This document shows positions 1 to 7,446 of a stretch of 11,174 nucleotides of DNA, piece after piece. The position numbers and the translations under genes are program-made. The DNA comes from Tannerella sp. (GTDB lineage: Bacteria > Bacteroidota > Bacteroidia > Bacteroidales > Tannerellaceae), in contig JAISOP010000089.1 in the NCBI GenBank assembly GCA_031275525.1, positions 1 through 11,174 on the forward strand, in the 5' to 3' direction. Below the pieces are notes generated by a model. That model ran no database searches, was not told the origin of the DNA, and saw only the letters and a program-made list of their open reading frames with translations. Positions within the stretch are counted from its first letter, which is position 1, and each line of letters starts with the position of its first letter.

Positions 1-35
1 GTAAATGGATGGTTTATTTCTTGACAGCTCCTTAA

Positions 36-50
36 CGTGCGAAGCGCACG
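36..50 (+). terminator. Short hairpin near left edge, possible terminator of an off-window gene
   Basis: A perfect 6-bp stem (36-41 with 45-50, CGTGCG/CGCACG) closes a 3-base AAG loop. A T-rich stretch follows nine bases later (60-64). It could end a + strand transcript entering from the left. The spacing to the T run is longer than in a canonical intrinsic terminator, so this is tentative. Confidence 0.25.
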
Positions 51-54
51 AAGC

Positions 55-89
55 CTTGATTTTTGGTTCTTTTTATCAAGAAAAAGAAC
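55..89. repeat. Two crossing inverted repeats
   Basis: CTTGAT (55-60) is complementary to ATCAAG (75-80), and GTTCTTTTT (66-74) is complementary to AAAAAGAAC (81-89). The pairs interleave. A full pseudoknot would leave no bases to bridge the helices, so the two stems are probably alternatives. I recall similar sequence as a recurrent intergenic motif in Bacteroidales, but that is memory and was not checked. Confidence 0.5.
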
Positions 90-246
90 ATACTACTTTA
101 CACCACAATGGGTATCAAACAAACGACTCCTCCCGTGTATTACAGTAGAAGGAATAGTAGCGGTTGATGATTTTGTTACACAGGAGTGGTGAGTGAAAAA
201 CGCTCCCCCCTCCGGTCGTTAAAAGAAGCAGTGGTTATACTTCCGG
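90..246. other. Non-coding spacer, nothing recognised
   Basis: No reading frame longer than about 20 codons with a plausible start, no RNA gene and no promoter match were recognised here. It is part of a 917-base gene-free stretch whose other contents are listed as separate repeat entries. Confidence 0.4.
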
Positions 247-287
247 GAAACCGGTTTGCCGAACATACGGGACGGCAAACCGGTTTC
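247..287. repeat. Long perfect hairpin with 15-bp stem
   Basis: Bases 247-261 are the exact reverse complement of 273-287, with an 11-base loop (262-272). Each arm contains the 10-bp palindrome AAACCGGTTT (248-257 and 277-286). A short T-rich stretch (289-292) follows on the + strand, so it may act as a terminator. The palindrome inside each arm equally allows paired protein-binding sites. No gene ends directly before it within the window. Confidence 0.6.
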
Positions 288-305
288 GTTTTCAAGAAGA
301 AAAAT

Positions 306-456
306 TTCCCATGATGCGGGAAGCAGGCTTCCCATGACGTGGGAAGCAGGCTTCCCATGATGCGGGAAGCAGGCTTCCCATGATGCGGGAAGCAGGCTTC
401 CCATGATGCGGGAAGCAGGCTTTCCATGATGTGGAAAGCAGGCTTTCCATGACGTG
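306..456. repeat. 23-bp tandem repeat array of hairpin units
   Basis: Six complete 23-base units start at 306, 329, 352, 375, 398 and 421, and a partial seventh covers 444-456. Each full unit can fold as TTCCC...GGGAA with a short loop, followed by GCAGGC. Unit 6 changes both arms together to TTTCC...GGAAA, keeping the pairing. Units 2 and 6 extend the stem to 6 bp. Adjacent units can also pair across the boundary (GGGAAG with CTTCCC), giving an alternative register. The 23-base period is not a multiple of three, so the long minus-strand frames through it are by-products of the repeat. Confidence 0.9.
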
Positions 457-503
457 AGGGTGTGTCAAAATCCTGTTATCCTTTCAACACAGAGGCGCCG
501 TAG

Positions 504-522
504 GGGCGTATCGCATACGCCC
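504..522. repeat. Palindromic intergenic repeat (8-bp stem)
   Basis: GGGCGTAT (504-511) pairs exactly with ATACGCCC (515-522) around a CGC loop. I recall this type of GTAGGGGCGTAT palindrome as a recurring intergenic element in gut and oral Bacteroidales, without having searched. No gene is adjacent and no T tract follows, so a terminator role is not indicated. Confidence 0.6.
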
Positions 523-571
523 TTATTGGAATTGAGAATGAAGAATGGTAACAAGCGTTGTCAATCGACGT

Positions 572-614
572 CACTCTCCCCTCTCCCTGTGGAGAGGGGG
601 TCGGGGGAGAGGTG
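572..614. repeat. REP-like palindrome
   Basis: CCCTCTCC (579-586) with its extension pairs with GGAGAGGG (591-598) around a CTGT loop, giving a 9-bp stem (578-586 with 591-599). A second G-rich arm at 603-612 can compete for the same C-rich strand. The pattern of C-rich arm, small loop and two G-rich arms resembles REP-like intergenic palindromes reported in many bacteria. No transposase is nearby. Confidence 0.55.
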
Positions 615-652
615 AATGTTATTTCCGGCGGGCCGTATTGCCTTATTAGGGG

Positions 653-691
653 ACTAACCACTAACCACTAACCACTAACCGCTAACCACTA
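653..691. repeat. 7-bp tandem repeat (ACTAACC)n
   Basis: Four exact copies of ACTAACC begin at 653, 660, 667 and 674. A fifth copy with one change (GCTAACC) begins at 681, and the array ends with ACTA at 688-691. Simple repeats like this vary in copy number by slippage. It lies about 90 bases upstream of the predicted promoter of the large surface-protein gene. Confidence 0.85.
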
Positions 692-727
692 TTTTCGGCC
701 ACGCCAAACAGGAGAAGCAAAAATATG

Positions 728-754
728 ACGGTGAGGAACACTATAGTGAACCGT
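728..754. promoter_or_regulatory. Palindromic site upstream of surface-protein promoter
   Basis: CACTATAGTG (739-748) is a perfect 10-bp palindrome. It is flanked by the complementary pair ACGGT (728-732) and ACCGT (750-754). It lies about 30 bases upstream of the -7 element at 784, a position where an activator could bind. No regulator is encoded nearby, so the role is inferred from position only. Confidence 0.25.
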
Positions 755-783
755 AAGAACTTTTAATCTGCCTTGCGCCGTTG

Positions 784-791
784 TACTTTTG
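784..791 (+). promoter_or_regulatory. Bacteroidota-type -7 promoter element for the surface-protein gene
   Basis: TACTTTTG is an exact match to the Bacteroidota -7 consensus TAnnTTTG. There is no clear TTG at the usual -33 spacing, only a T-rich CTTTTA around 760-765. Transcription would start near 796-800, leaving a leader of roughly 135 bases before the ATG at 936. Confidence 0.5.
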
Positions 792-935
792 CGGCGTGTT
801 TTCGGATTCGGACAGGCGTTTCATACAGGCCGCTTTTTTATCCGTGTCTTGAGGAAAGGACGGTGAAAACGGGAGTGTGATCAGGTCTGCTCAAAGCCAT
901 AAAACGTACGATATTATTTATGAAAACCATACGAA

Positions 936-3900
936 ATGAGATGCGATTCTATTGTGAAAAACCTGTCGGGCGCCGCCGCCGAAATGAAATCGGGACCGGC
1001 CGGCAGATACGGCGCCGTCCGGCAGTCGGCGGCAGGCGCGGCCGCGGCCGTCCTGCTTATGCTCCCGCAGGGTGTGAAGGCGCAGACCGTCAATTCCTCC
1101 GGGTATATGCCGTCGCTGGATACGACGACTGTCTATGTCATCGGCAACGGGGGCAATGTCCGGAAGTTCACCAATCTGCCCGCCGGCACGAGCGCCACTA
1201 CGGAATTTTCGGTAACCGGCGCTTCCACGATGGCCATCGGTAAATATGGCGGCCAGTGGGGATGGTATCTGTGGGACTGGAACAACCGGGGCGATGCGGT
1301 CGGCATAGCGGTGACTTTTTATGCCGAGGGGGCATCGAAACTGCTTCCGACGCGGTCGTTCCGCGTTCCCCGCGCCAAACCGACATACGCGACGTCCGAC
1401 CTTTACCGGTATGCCTGGTCGGGAGGCGAAGTCAACCAACTCACCGGTGAAATTTACTTCAGCGGCTGCGAATCCACCGGCCTGGGGGATCGCATACCGG
1501 GCCGCCCCAGCCAGCTGTACGGCGATTTTACCCTGATGATCTTTGACCCCAACGCCAATGGCGGATCCGGAAAGAAAGTCAAGCAGTGCACGCATGTTGA
1601 ACCCGAATCGGCGAGCGACCGGTTCATGCTCGGCGAACGGGTCATGTCGGACATGGCCATCGACGCGGAAGGGAACGTTTATGTGATTGCAGGGGGGGCG
1701 GGACTCACCGACAACAGAACCAAGCATCTGGTCAAAATCCTGGTCGGAGAAGACAACCAGCCCTGGAAATACCGGGTCATCAGACAGATCACGGGCGGCA
1801 AGCTGAACAACGTGCTTTACGGCTGCGCCTTTCTGAACGGATATTATTATACGGCCTACAAGAACCTGTACCGGATCAACCCCATGGACGGTTCGTATTC
1901 GGACCTCGGCGGCATAAGCGGTGTGACGACCGCCGCGTTTGACCTGGCTTCGGCGCAGACGGCGCCGGTCATACGGGGCAGGGTATACAACGACCTGGAC
2001 GGTAACGGCGTGATTGAAGGCGCGGAATTGAATACGGGCGTCGAGGGCGTTACGGTGGAGCTGTACGACCGGAACGGCGCCCTGGCGGGAAGCCAGGTGA
2101 CGGGCGAGAGCGGCGACTACAGTTTCCTGATCACGCTGAATGTCCCCAACGACCTGCAGACGACCTATCATGTGCGCCTGAAACAGCCGGAGATCAACCG
2201 CCTGCCGGCCGTGCAGACGTATGCCTCGGCAAAGCCGGACAGCCTTTTCGGGACGGACGGGTATGCAACGACCGCCTATACTTCGACCTATGATCCGGTT
2301 GCAGACCTGGTGACGGCCACCCGTGTGGAGCAGACGGCCAGCGGCCCCTGCAACGGCGCCGGCCTTTTCGGGACAGACACAAGCGCCTCCACCCTCAACG
2401 GCGCGATGATCTTCAGCAGGGTCAGGGTGCGCGACGCCCGCAAGGTGGCCATCGCGGACTTCGGCCTCACGGCCGTCTGCGACCGCGGCGACGCCTGGAA
2501 CCGGACTTCCGGCACCGACCGGCAGGCCAGCCCCTATTCGGACTTTCTTTCCACCGCCGCCGCCAACGGCCCCGCACAGCTGACCCGGGGCAAGTATCTC
2601 TTCCTGGGCGAAGAGGTTTCCGGGTCGTCGCAGGACATTGTCGACAGCAGTTCCGCCGATACGGACACCTTCGACGACGGCGTCTTCCTGGTGCTGGCCG
2701 GCGGCGATACCGTCGCGCTTCAGGGAGGCGTGTTCGAATCGGTTCAGGAAACGGCCGCCGGCGCCTTTGCCGGAAAAACGCACCGGATACTCGCAAAAAC
2801 CGGCGGGCCGAAGCGGCGCTCCGGCTACCTGAATGCGTGGATCAGCCGGAGCGCGGCGGGCGGCGACGGAACCGTGCGCATCGCCGCCAATCTGCAGGAC
2901 GGCGGCACAGGCGACCTGGACGGCGCGGCCAACGACACCATTGTGTTTGAATATACGCCGCCCGACCGCCCCGCAACGGAAACCCCGGGGCAGCAGCCCG
3001 TCTTTATCCGCGTCCGCTTCACCCTGGAACAGCTGGCCGGGGACGGATACAACGCTCCCGCCTCGTCCGAAGCACAGCGCAGCTACGGCGAAACGGAAGA
3101 CTTCCGGGCTTATGTACACTACAGGAGCAGGCCGCCGGTCACGGTCTTCCCCCCCTACGCCGTCTTTCCCTGCGGGAAGTGCCTGTCCGAGGCCCTCTGG
3201 ACGGGCGGCTCGTCCTCCGTGCCGGGGCATTTCGAGTTTGCCGCCGCCGCGGCGACCTGCCCGGCATCCGGCGGCACGTATGAGATGCTGTTCATCCCGG
3301 ACGACCGGGATACGTGGACGGTGGAGCGTGCGCAGGTGCCCGCCGCCGTGGCCCTGCCGAAAATCGCGGCGCTGGCCAGGCCGGATTCCGTCTGTACGGG
3401 CAACCGGCTCTCGCTGACGGTTCCCGGCGTGGCCAACGCCGGCGGCAGCCATATCCACTCGCAGGGCTGGCAGCTGGAAACCGCCAGGGGTAACCGCAAC
3501 TTCGCCGATTTCGACCCGCTGGCCACCGCCGTCACCGCGGCAGACGACGACGGCAAGCTGCTTCGCTACTGCGTTGCCAGCAACTGCGGATACAGCTACA
3601 GCGACACGCTGCCCATCCGCGTCACCGGCGGGGCCGTCCTCGACTTTGCCGTTCCGCCCGTCTACCACTATCATTCCTTCGGCGATTCGCTGAACATCCT
3701 CCTGTCGATCACCAACTGCGGCGGCTATCCCGTGACGAATACCTGCTACCTGTCCGTGTATAAAAATTCGGTCGCCCCGGGCCATCATATCCGGCTCGAC
3801 AGCCTGGAGGCGCCCATCCTTCCCGGAGACACCCTGCGGAAAACGCTCCGCCTGAAAGACCTGGCTTCGCAGATGCCCTTCGACAGCCTCTTTATCCGGA

Positions 3901-6272
3901 TCAACGACCGCGGGAAGGGCGCCTACGAATCGCAGGCCTGCCACACCTCGGGCCGTGCGGCCGGCGAATCGGCCCTCAAGGTCAGGATGGTGCAGGCGGA
4001 TCTGCAGACCGTGCAGCGCTACGGAACCGTCGTTATTGACGTCCTGGGCAACGACTCGCTTCCCGGCAGCCTCTTTTCCTCCCCCTTCAGCCTGCGGGAT
4101 TCCGTCCGGGTCATGCCGGTCGGCGGGCGGCTGTCGGTCGAAGGCTCCGGCCCCGCAAGCCGCCTGATCTACACCAGTACCGGCGGCCGGCAGCCGGCAG
4201 CCGGCATCGACTCTTTCATGTATGCCGTCAGCTTCCGCGACGACCGGCTGGGCCTGCAGCGGACGCTGCACGCCTGGGTCTATGTCTGTGTCATGGAAGA
4301 AAAGGGCGGCGCGTCGGTCTGCCGGGGTGAAGACCATACGGCCCGCCTGCGGGAGCTGCCGGCCGGCGTCACCTTCGACTGGTTCACCGCCGACGGGAAC
4401 ACCTTCCTGGCCACGGGGCCCGAACGCCACCTGGCGGCCGTCGGGGCAGACTCCGTGTTCCGCGTCCGCCCCGACGTCCCCGCATACCGGCGCTACGGCG
4501 GCTTTCCCCCGGCGCCGCTGACCGTCTTCGTCGCCAATCCCGCCGGCATGACCGCCATGCGCTGGACCGGGCTGATGGACCATGACTGGAAAAATCCCCA
4601 CAACTGGGTGGCGGTGGGCTTGCCGGGCTTTCCCGACGGCGAATCGCCCGTCGAACATATCCCCGCCGGCTGTGTGGACGTCGTCATTCCCTCGGACGGC
4701 ACGCCGCGCTATCCCGAATTGACCGATTCCGTCGCCTGCCGCAGCATCCGGATGGATGACCGGGCCATGTTGAAGAATCCCCACCTCCTCTCCTACGACT
4801 CCGCCGCGGTGAAAGTCGTGCCCAAGCCGACCGAAAAAGACCGCTTCCTGATGTGGTCGGCCCCGCTCCTCGGCATGTATTCGGGCGACTATCATTTCCG
4901 CTATAACTATTGGGGAGATGTGCGTATGAACCTCTTCCAGTATGATCACCCGGACGGCGGCGGAGGACGGGCGGCCGACCGCTTCACCGCCACCTTCGGC
5001 GCCCCCAACGAGCCGCTGGAATTGGGGAAAGCCTTCAACCTGCGGATCACCGGCACGTCGGCCAACCGCACGGGCGCCTTCCGTTTTCCCCTTCATTACG
5101 CCTCCTACACCGGAAGCAACGGCCAGGCGTATGCCACGCCCCGCTCCCCCGCCGGGAAACGGTTCATCACGGACGGGCAACTCCTGGCTCCTTCGGACAC
5201 GACCTTCCCGCTGCCCGTGAACGGACGGCACGGCGGCAACCTCATCCAGGCCGTCAATCCTTACCTGGCCTACCTCAACGTGCGCACCTTCCTGGAGAAA
5301 AACAAAGACGTTCTTTCCGAAAACGGCTACCTCATCTGGGACGGCAACATAAACGGCAGCTTCACCGGCGTGCTGTTCGACAAGACCGGGATGCGCTACG
5401 TCTTCAGCGGCCGGCCCCAGCCCTTCTCCGAGGCTAACCCGGAATGGATTCCCCCGTTGCAGTCCTTCTTTGTCGGCAAGAGAAACACGGCGGAGCAGGT
5501 CAGCCATCTCCGGATGTCGCCCAACTGGACGAGCACGGATCCCGCCGCCGCCCGCACCGGCACGCTCCGCTGCGCACCGGCCGAAAGCGGCGTCCTGCAC
5601 ATCCGGGTTTCGCAGCCCGGCACGCCGGCCTCCGCCTGTACCGCCCTGTTTTTCGACCCGCCCGCCTCGCCCTTCTGGGTGGCGGGCGAAGACTTGCGGA
5701 TGTTGTTCTACGACGAGTTGCCCCTCGCCCTCTATTCCCTCTCTCCCCTGGGGGAGCCGTTGGCCGTCAACGCGAACGGCGACTTTTTCTCCGCCGAAAC
5801 CCGGCTGGGACTGCGTGCGAAGAGCGGCGGCGAAACCCGGCTGGAATTTGCCGGTCTGGAGACCTTCGAGTATGAAGTGAGCCTGGTCGACCGCCTGCTG
5901 AACAAAACCGTCGACCTGCAGCAAAGTCCCGCATACACGTTTTCGATTGACGCCTCCGGCCGGAAGCCGGTCGAGATCAACGACCGCTTCAGTCTGCGCA
6001 TGACGTACGGCGGCAACCACACCGGCAGCGGAAAAGCCGAGTTTCCGTCCGCATGGAGGGCGACTTTCGAAGGCGGAGCGCTCTGTATTGATTCGGAGGA
6101 AAGGATGGACGGCGTATGGGTCTATCACACGACCGGCACGCTGATCTACGGCAGCAGCACGCCGTCGAAGCGCTACCGCATAAGCCTCCCGGCCGGCGGC
6201 GCGAATGTGTATATGGTGAGGGTAAAAACGGGGGACGTGTACCGGGTCGAGAAGGTGACGCCTGTCAAGTAA
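936..6272 (+). CDS. Large secreted multidomain surface protein with SdrD-B/GEVED-like domains and T9SS C-terminal tail
   Basis: The 1778-residue product appears to be exported and placed on the cell surface or released by type IX secretion. A hydrophobic Ala/Leu-rich segment ends at VKA (cleavage near A49/Q50). The ATG at 984 (M17) would give a more usual 33-residue signal peptide, so the start is uncertain. Residues about 55-340 look propeller-like (MAIDAEGNVYVIAGG at 240). Residues 345-470 resemble an SdrD B domain, with DLDGNG (353-358) as a likely calcium loop. Residues 509-728 match a GEVED domain (CDRGDAW at 515, DDGV, closing GETEDF at 718). Ig-like (about 746-895), CARDB-like (about 900-1010) and cadherin-like (VLGNDS, near 1035) regions follow. 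A W-T-G...NW segment common in T9SS proteins begins at 1208. The last 68 residues (from 1711), with WVYHTTG and a basic end, resemble a T9SS sorting domain. TTA, CTA and TCA codons are absent throughout. No enzyme motif was seen; adhesion or matrix binding is an inference. Confidence 0.9.
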   Translation: MRCDSIVKNLSGAAAEMKSGPAGRYGAVRQSAAGAAAAVLLMLPQGVKAQTVNSSGYMPSLDTTTVYVIGNGGNVRKFTNLPAGTSATTEFSVTGASTMAIGKYGGQWGWYLWDWNNRGDAVGIAVTFYAEGASKLLPTRSFRVPRAKPTYATSDLYRYAWSGGEVNQLTGEIYFSGCESTGLGDRIPGRPSQLYGDFTLMIFDPNANGGSGKKVKQCTHVEPESASDRFMLGERVMSDMAIDAEGNVYVIAGGAGLTDNRTKHLVKILVGEDNQPWKYRVIRQITGGKLNNVLYGCAFLNGYYYTAYKNLYRINPMDGSYSDLGGISGVTTAAFDLASAQTAPVIRGRVYNDLDGNGVIEGAELNTGVEGVTVELYDRNGALAGSQVTGESGDYSFLITLNVPNDLQTTYHVRLKQPEINRLPAVQTYASAKPDSLFGTDGYATTAYTSTYDPVADLVTATRVEQTASGPCNGAGLFGTDTSASTLNGAMIFSRVRVRDARKVAIADFGLTAVCDRGDAWNRTSGTDRQASPYSDFLSTAAANGPAQLTRGKYLFLGEEVSGSSQDIVDSSSADTDTFDDGVFLVLAGGDTVALQGGVFESVQETAAGAFAGKTHRILAKTGGPKRRSGYLNAWISRSAAGGDGTVRIAANLQDGGTGDLDGAANDTIVFEYTPPDRPATETPGQQPVFIRVRFTLEQLAGDGYNAPASSEAQRSYGETEDFRAYVHYRSRPPVTVFPPYAVFPCGKCLSEALWTGGSSSVPGHFEFAAAAATCPASGGTYEMLFIPDDRDTWTVERAQVPAAVALPKIAALARPDSVCTGNRLSLTVPGVANAGGSHIHSQGWQLETARGNRNFADFDPLATAVTAADDDGKLLRYCVASNCGYSYSDTLPIRVTGGAVLDFAVPPVYHYHSFGDSLNILLSITNCGGYPVTNTCYLSVYKNSVAPGHHIRLDSLEAPILPGDTLRKTLRLKDLASQMPFDSLFIRINDRGKGAYESQACHTSGRAAGESALKVRMVQADLQTVQRYGTVVIDVLGNDSLPGSLFSSPFSLRDSVRVMPVGGRLSVEGSGPASRLIYTSTGGRQPAAGIDSFMYAVSFRDDRLGLQRTLHAWVYVCVMEEKGGASVCRGEDHTARLRELPAGVTFDWFTADGNTFLATGPERHLAAVGADSVFRVRPDVPAYRRYGGFPPAPLTVFVANPAGMTAMRWTGLMDHDWKNPHNWVAVGLPGFPDGESPVEHIPAGCVDVVIPSDGTPRYPELTDSVACRSIRMDDRAMLKNPHLLSYDSAAVKVVPKPTEKDRFLMWSAPLLGMYSGDYHFRYNYWGDVRMNLFQYDHPDGGGGRAADRFTATFGAPNEPLELGKAFNLRITGTSANRTGAFRFPLHYASYTGSNGQAYATPRSPAGKRFITDGQLLAPSDTTFPLPVNGRHGGNLIQAVNPYLAYLNVRTFLEKNKDVLSENGYLIWDGNINGSFTGVLFDKTGMRYVFSGRPQPFSEANPEWIPPLQSFFVGKRNTAEQVSHLRMSPNWTSTDPAAARTGTLRCAPAESGVLHIRVSQPGTPASACTALFFDPPASPFWVAGEDLRMLFYDELPLALYSLSPLGEPLAVNANGDFFSAETRLGLRAKSGGETRLEFAGLETFEYEVSLVDRLLNKTVDLQQSPAYTFSIDASGRKPVEINDRFSLRMTYGGNHTGSGKAEFPSAWRATFEGGALCIDSEERMDGVWVYHTTGTLIYGSSTPSKRYRISLPAGGANVYMVRVKTGDVYRVEKVTPVK

Positions 6273-6279
6273 AACCCCG

Positions 6280-6318
6280 GAGGCTGTTCCGGCGGATTTT
6301 ACTCCCTGAAACAGCCTC
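6280..6318 (+). terminator. Hairpin just after the surface-protein gene
   Basis: GAGGCTGTT (6280-6288) pairs exactly with AACAGCCTC (6310-6318) around a 21-base loop, starting eight bases after the stop codon. No strong T tract follows on the + strand. On the minus strand the stem is followed by GGGGTTTT, so it may work better in that direction. The remaining spacer to 6516 showed no convincing gene or site. Confidence 0.45.
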
Positions 6319-6516
6319 GTTGGGTTGCATTTGTCCCGTTATGCCGGTCTTTTGCCCAGTACAACGCATTGTTGATGTTGAAATACACCCGCAGATGGCA
6401 CATTCCCCATTTCCCCGATTTCCTGATTCTTCATGTTCCGATAACGGCTCATAATGAACAGGGAAGCCGCCATCCAGGGACAGGCGTCCTCCCTAATGCA
6501 GGGACGACACTTTATT

Positions 6517-6557
6517 AAGAGGCTGTCTCAAACGTAATTTTTGAGGCAGCCTCTTTT
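6517..6557. terminator. Bidirectional intrinsic terminator between convergent genes
   Basis: Bases 6517-6532 pair with 6540-6555 as a 16-bp stem containing one G-T wobble, around a 7-base loop. The + strand ends in TTTT (6554-6557), and the minus strand gains a shorter T-rich tail. It lies between the surface-protein gene (+) and the chimeric gene (-, ending at 6580), where a shared terminator is expected. The GAGGCTGTCTCAAA arm also resembles ends of some Bacteroidales insertion sequences, but no transposase is present. Confidence 0.8.
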
Positions 6558-6579
6558 ACAGATTAAATCGTACGTAAAT

Positions 6580-7407
6580 TTATTTCTTTTCAAAGATGTC
6601 CATCGGCATATTATAAGGCCCCATGCCAATGTCTTCCGGTATCAGGTCTTCATGTTCTTCCGGAGCATGGGAGAATACCCTGCGAATAGCATCCAGATAA
6701 CCGAATCCGTATTCCCTGTATGGAGCGATGTAATGTCCTTCACTCCATTCGTTCCAGTTGTCGAGAAGGATCATCCGGCTACCCAGTTCATCCTTTGAAA
6801 AGTTGTTTTCTACAAATGCCTTTCCTTTTCGCAGCAGAATCTCGAAATCGGCAGGAGGAAGTTTCCAGACAGTTCCCTCCTCTACCATCACGGCATGGGA
6901 GGCTTCTTCTTTCGGTTGCGTCTGGCGGTGCCGGATGCTTTTATCGGGATACTGGGCCGGCAAATCCTGGTATAAAGAACCTCCGTAAGCGACGTTTATC
7001 AGTTGCACGCCGCGGCAAATGCCTAAAACCGGTTTGCCATGCTCCACCGCCAGGCGGAGCAGTTTGATGTCGAACACATCGCGCAACGCATTGATTTTGT
7101 TCATATTCGGAATGGCCTCCTCATGGTAATAGGAAGGGTCGAAATCCTCTCCCCCGGTAAAAATGATACCGTCCAGCGATTCCAGCAGTTCAACGATCTT
7201 GTCGTCTTCCAACATCAACGGGACGATTACAGGTATTCCGCCAACCGCCAGAACGGCGTCGACATACGAACGCGGGGCCGAACTCCCCCCGTTCTTGTAT
7301 ATATCGGACAATCCGATCAAGGGGCGTTGCTGCGCTCCGGCAAAACAGGCGCATCCTGCGAACAGGATTGAAAACAGTATGAGTTTTATCTTTATTCCGT
7401 AAGACAT
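6580..7407 (-). CDS. Chimeric protein: glutamine-amidotransferase-like hydrolase N-terminus joined to GH99/WbsX-like C-terminus
   Basis: The 275-residue product starts with a signal peptide (hydrophobic residues 7-18; cleavage near AGA25/Q26, or less likely a lipoprotein site at C19). Residues 28-178 match the front of the peptidase C26, PuuD-like class I amidotransferase family: IIFTGGEDFDP (81-91), then VLGICRG with nucleophile C131, then GGSLYQDLP and HAV (171-173). The downstream His-Pro-Glu of that catalytic triad is missing. From about residue 180 the sequence changes to the C-terminal end of GH99-like/WbsX-like proteins: FEILLRKGKAFVE (188-200), LDNWNEWSEGHYI (215-227), YGFGYLDAIR (233-242) and GPYN near the end. 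E220 and E223 match the spacing of the GH99 catalytic pair. The fold core of that enzyme is absent. It looks like an in-frame deletion fusion of two neighbouring genes and is probably inactive in both roles. It has its own -7 element, 42 bases after the NlpC/P60 gene. Confidence 0.85.
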   Translation of the reverse strand: MSYGIKIKLILFSILFAGCACFAGAQQRPLIGLSDIYKNGGSSAPRSYVDAVLAVGGIPVIVPLMLEDDKIVELLESLDGIIFTGGEDFDPSYYHEEAIPNMNKINALRDVFDIKLLRLAVEHGKPVLGICRGVQLINVAYGGSLYQDLPAQYPDKSIRHRQTQPKEEASHAVMVEEGTVWKLPPADFEILLRKGKAFVENNFSKDELGSRMILLDNWNEWSEGHYIAPYREYGFGYLDAIRRVFSHAPEEHEDLIPEDIGMGPYNMPMDIFEKK

Positions 7408-7438
7408 TTTATTTCATTTATTTTGAATTTCAACGTTG

Positions 7439-7446
7439 CAAAGTTA
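7439..7446 (-). promoter_or_regulatory. -7 promoter element for the chimeric gene
   Basis: Read on the minus strand this is TAACTTTG, an exact TAnnTTTG match, 31 bases before the ATG at 7407. No clear -33 TTG is visible. It sits just past the stop codon of the upstream NlpC/P60 gene, so the chimera can be transcribed separately. Confidence 0.55.

Noticed and set aside
176..427. Minus-strand frames reading MGSLLPASWEACFPHHGKP-type repeats
   Set aside because: They are the translation of the 23-bp hairpin array, which is non-triplet in period. There is no independent coding evidence.
725..766. Thirteen-codon reading frame (MTVRNTIVNRKNF) preceded by AGGAG
   Set aside because: It lies upstream of the predicted transcription start and is too short to support as a leader peptide.
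920..1243. A + strand frame starting MKTIRNEMRF just before the surface-protein start
   Set aside because: It is out of frame with the long gene and turns Arg-rich without a hydrophobic signal. The signal peptide is in the 936 frame.
918..6128. A 1,736-residue open frame on the minus strand opposite the surface-protein gene
   Set aside because: It is aligned codon-for-codon with the sense gene and exists because that gene lacks TTA, CTA and TCA. The translation shows no recognisable domains, whereas the sense protein has a signal peptide, known domains and a sorting tail.
6340..6460. Short minus-strand frame of about 37 codons starting MSRYRNMKNQ in the convergent spacer
   Set aside because: There is no promoter or recognisable family, and it lies between terminators. 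It may be a gene relic but cannot be supported.
6517..6555. Insertion-sequence end or MITE based on GAGGCTGTCTCAAA
   Set aside because: The placement between two convergent genes and the T tail fit a terminator better. No transposase or target duplication is visible.
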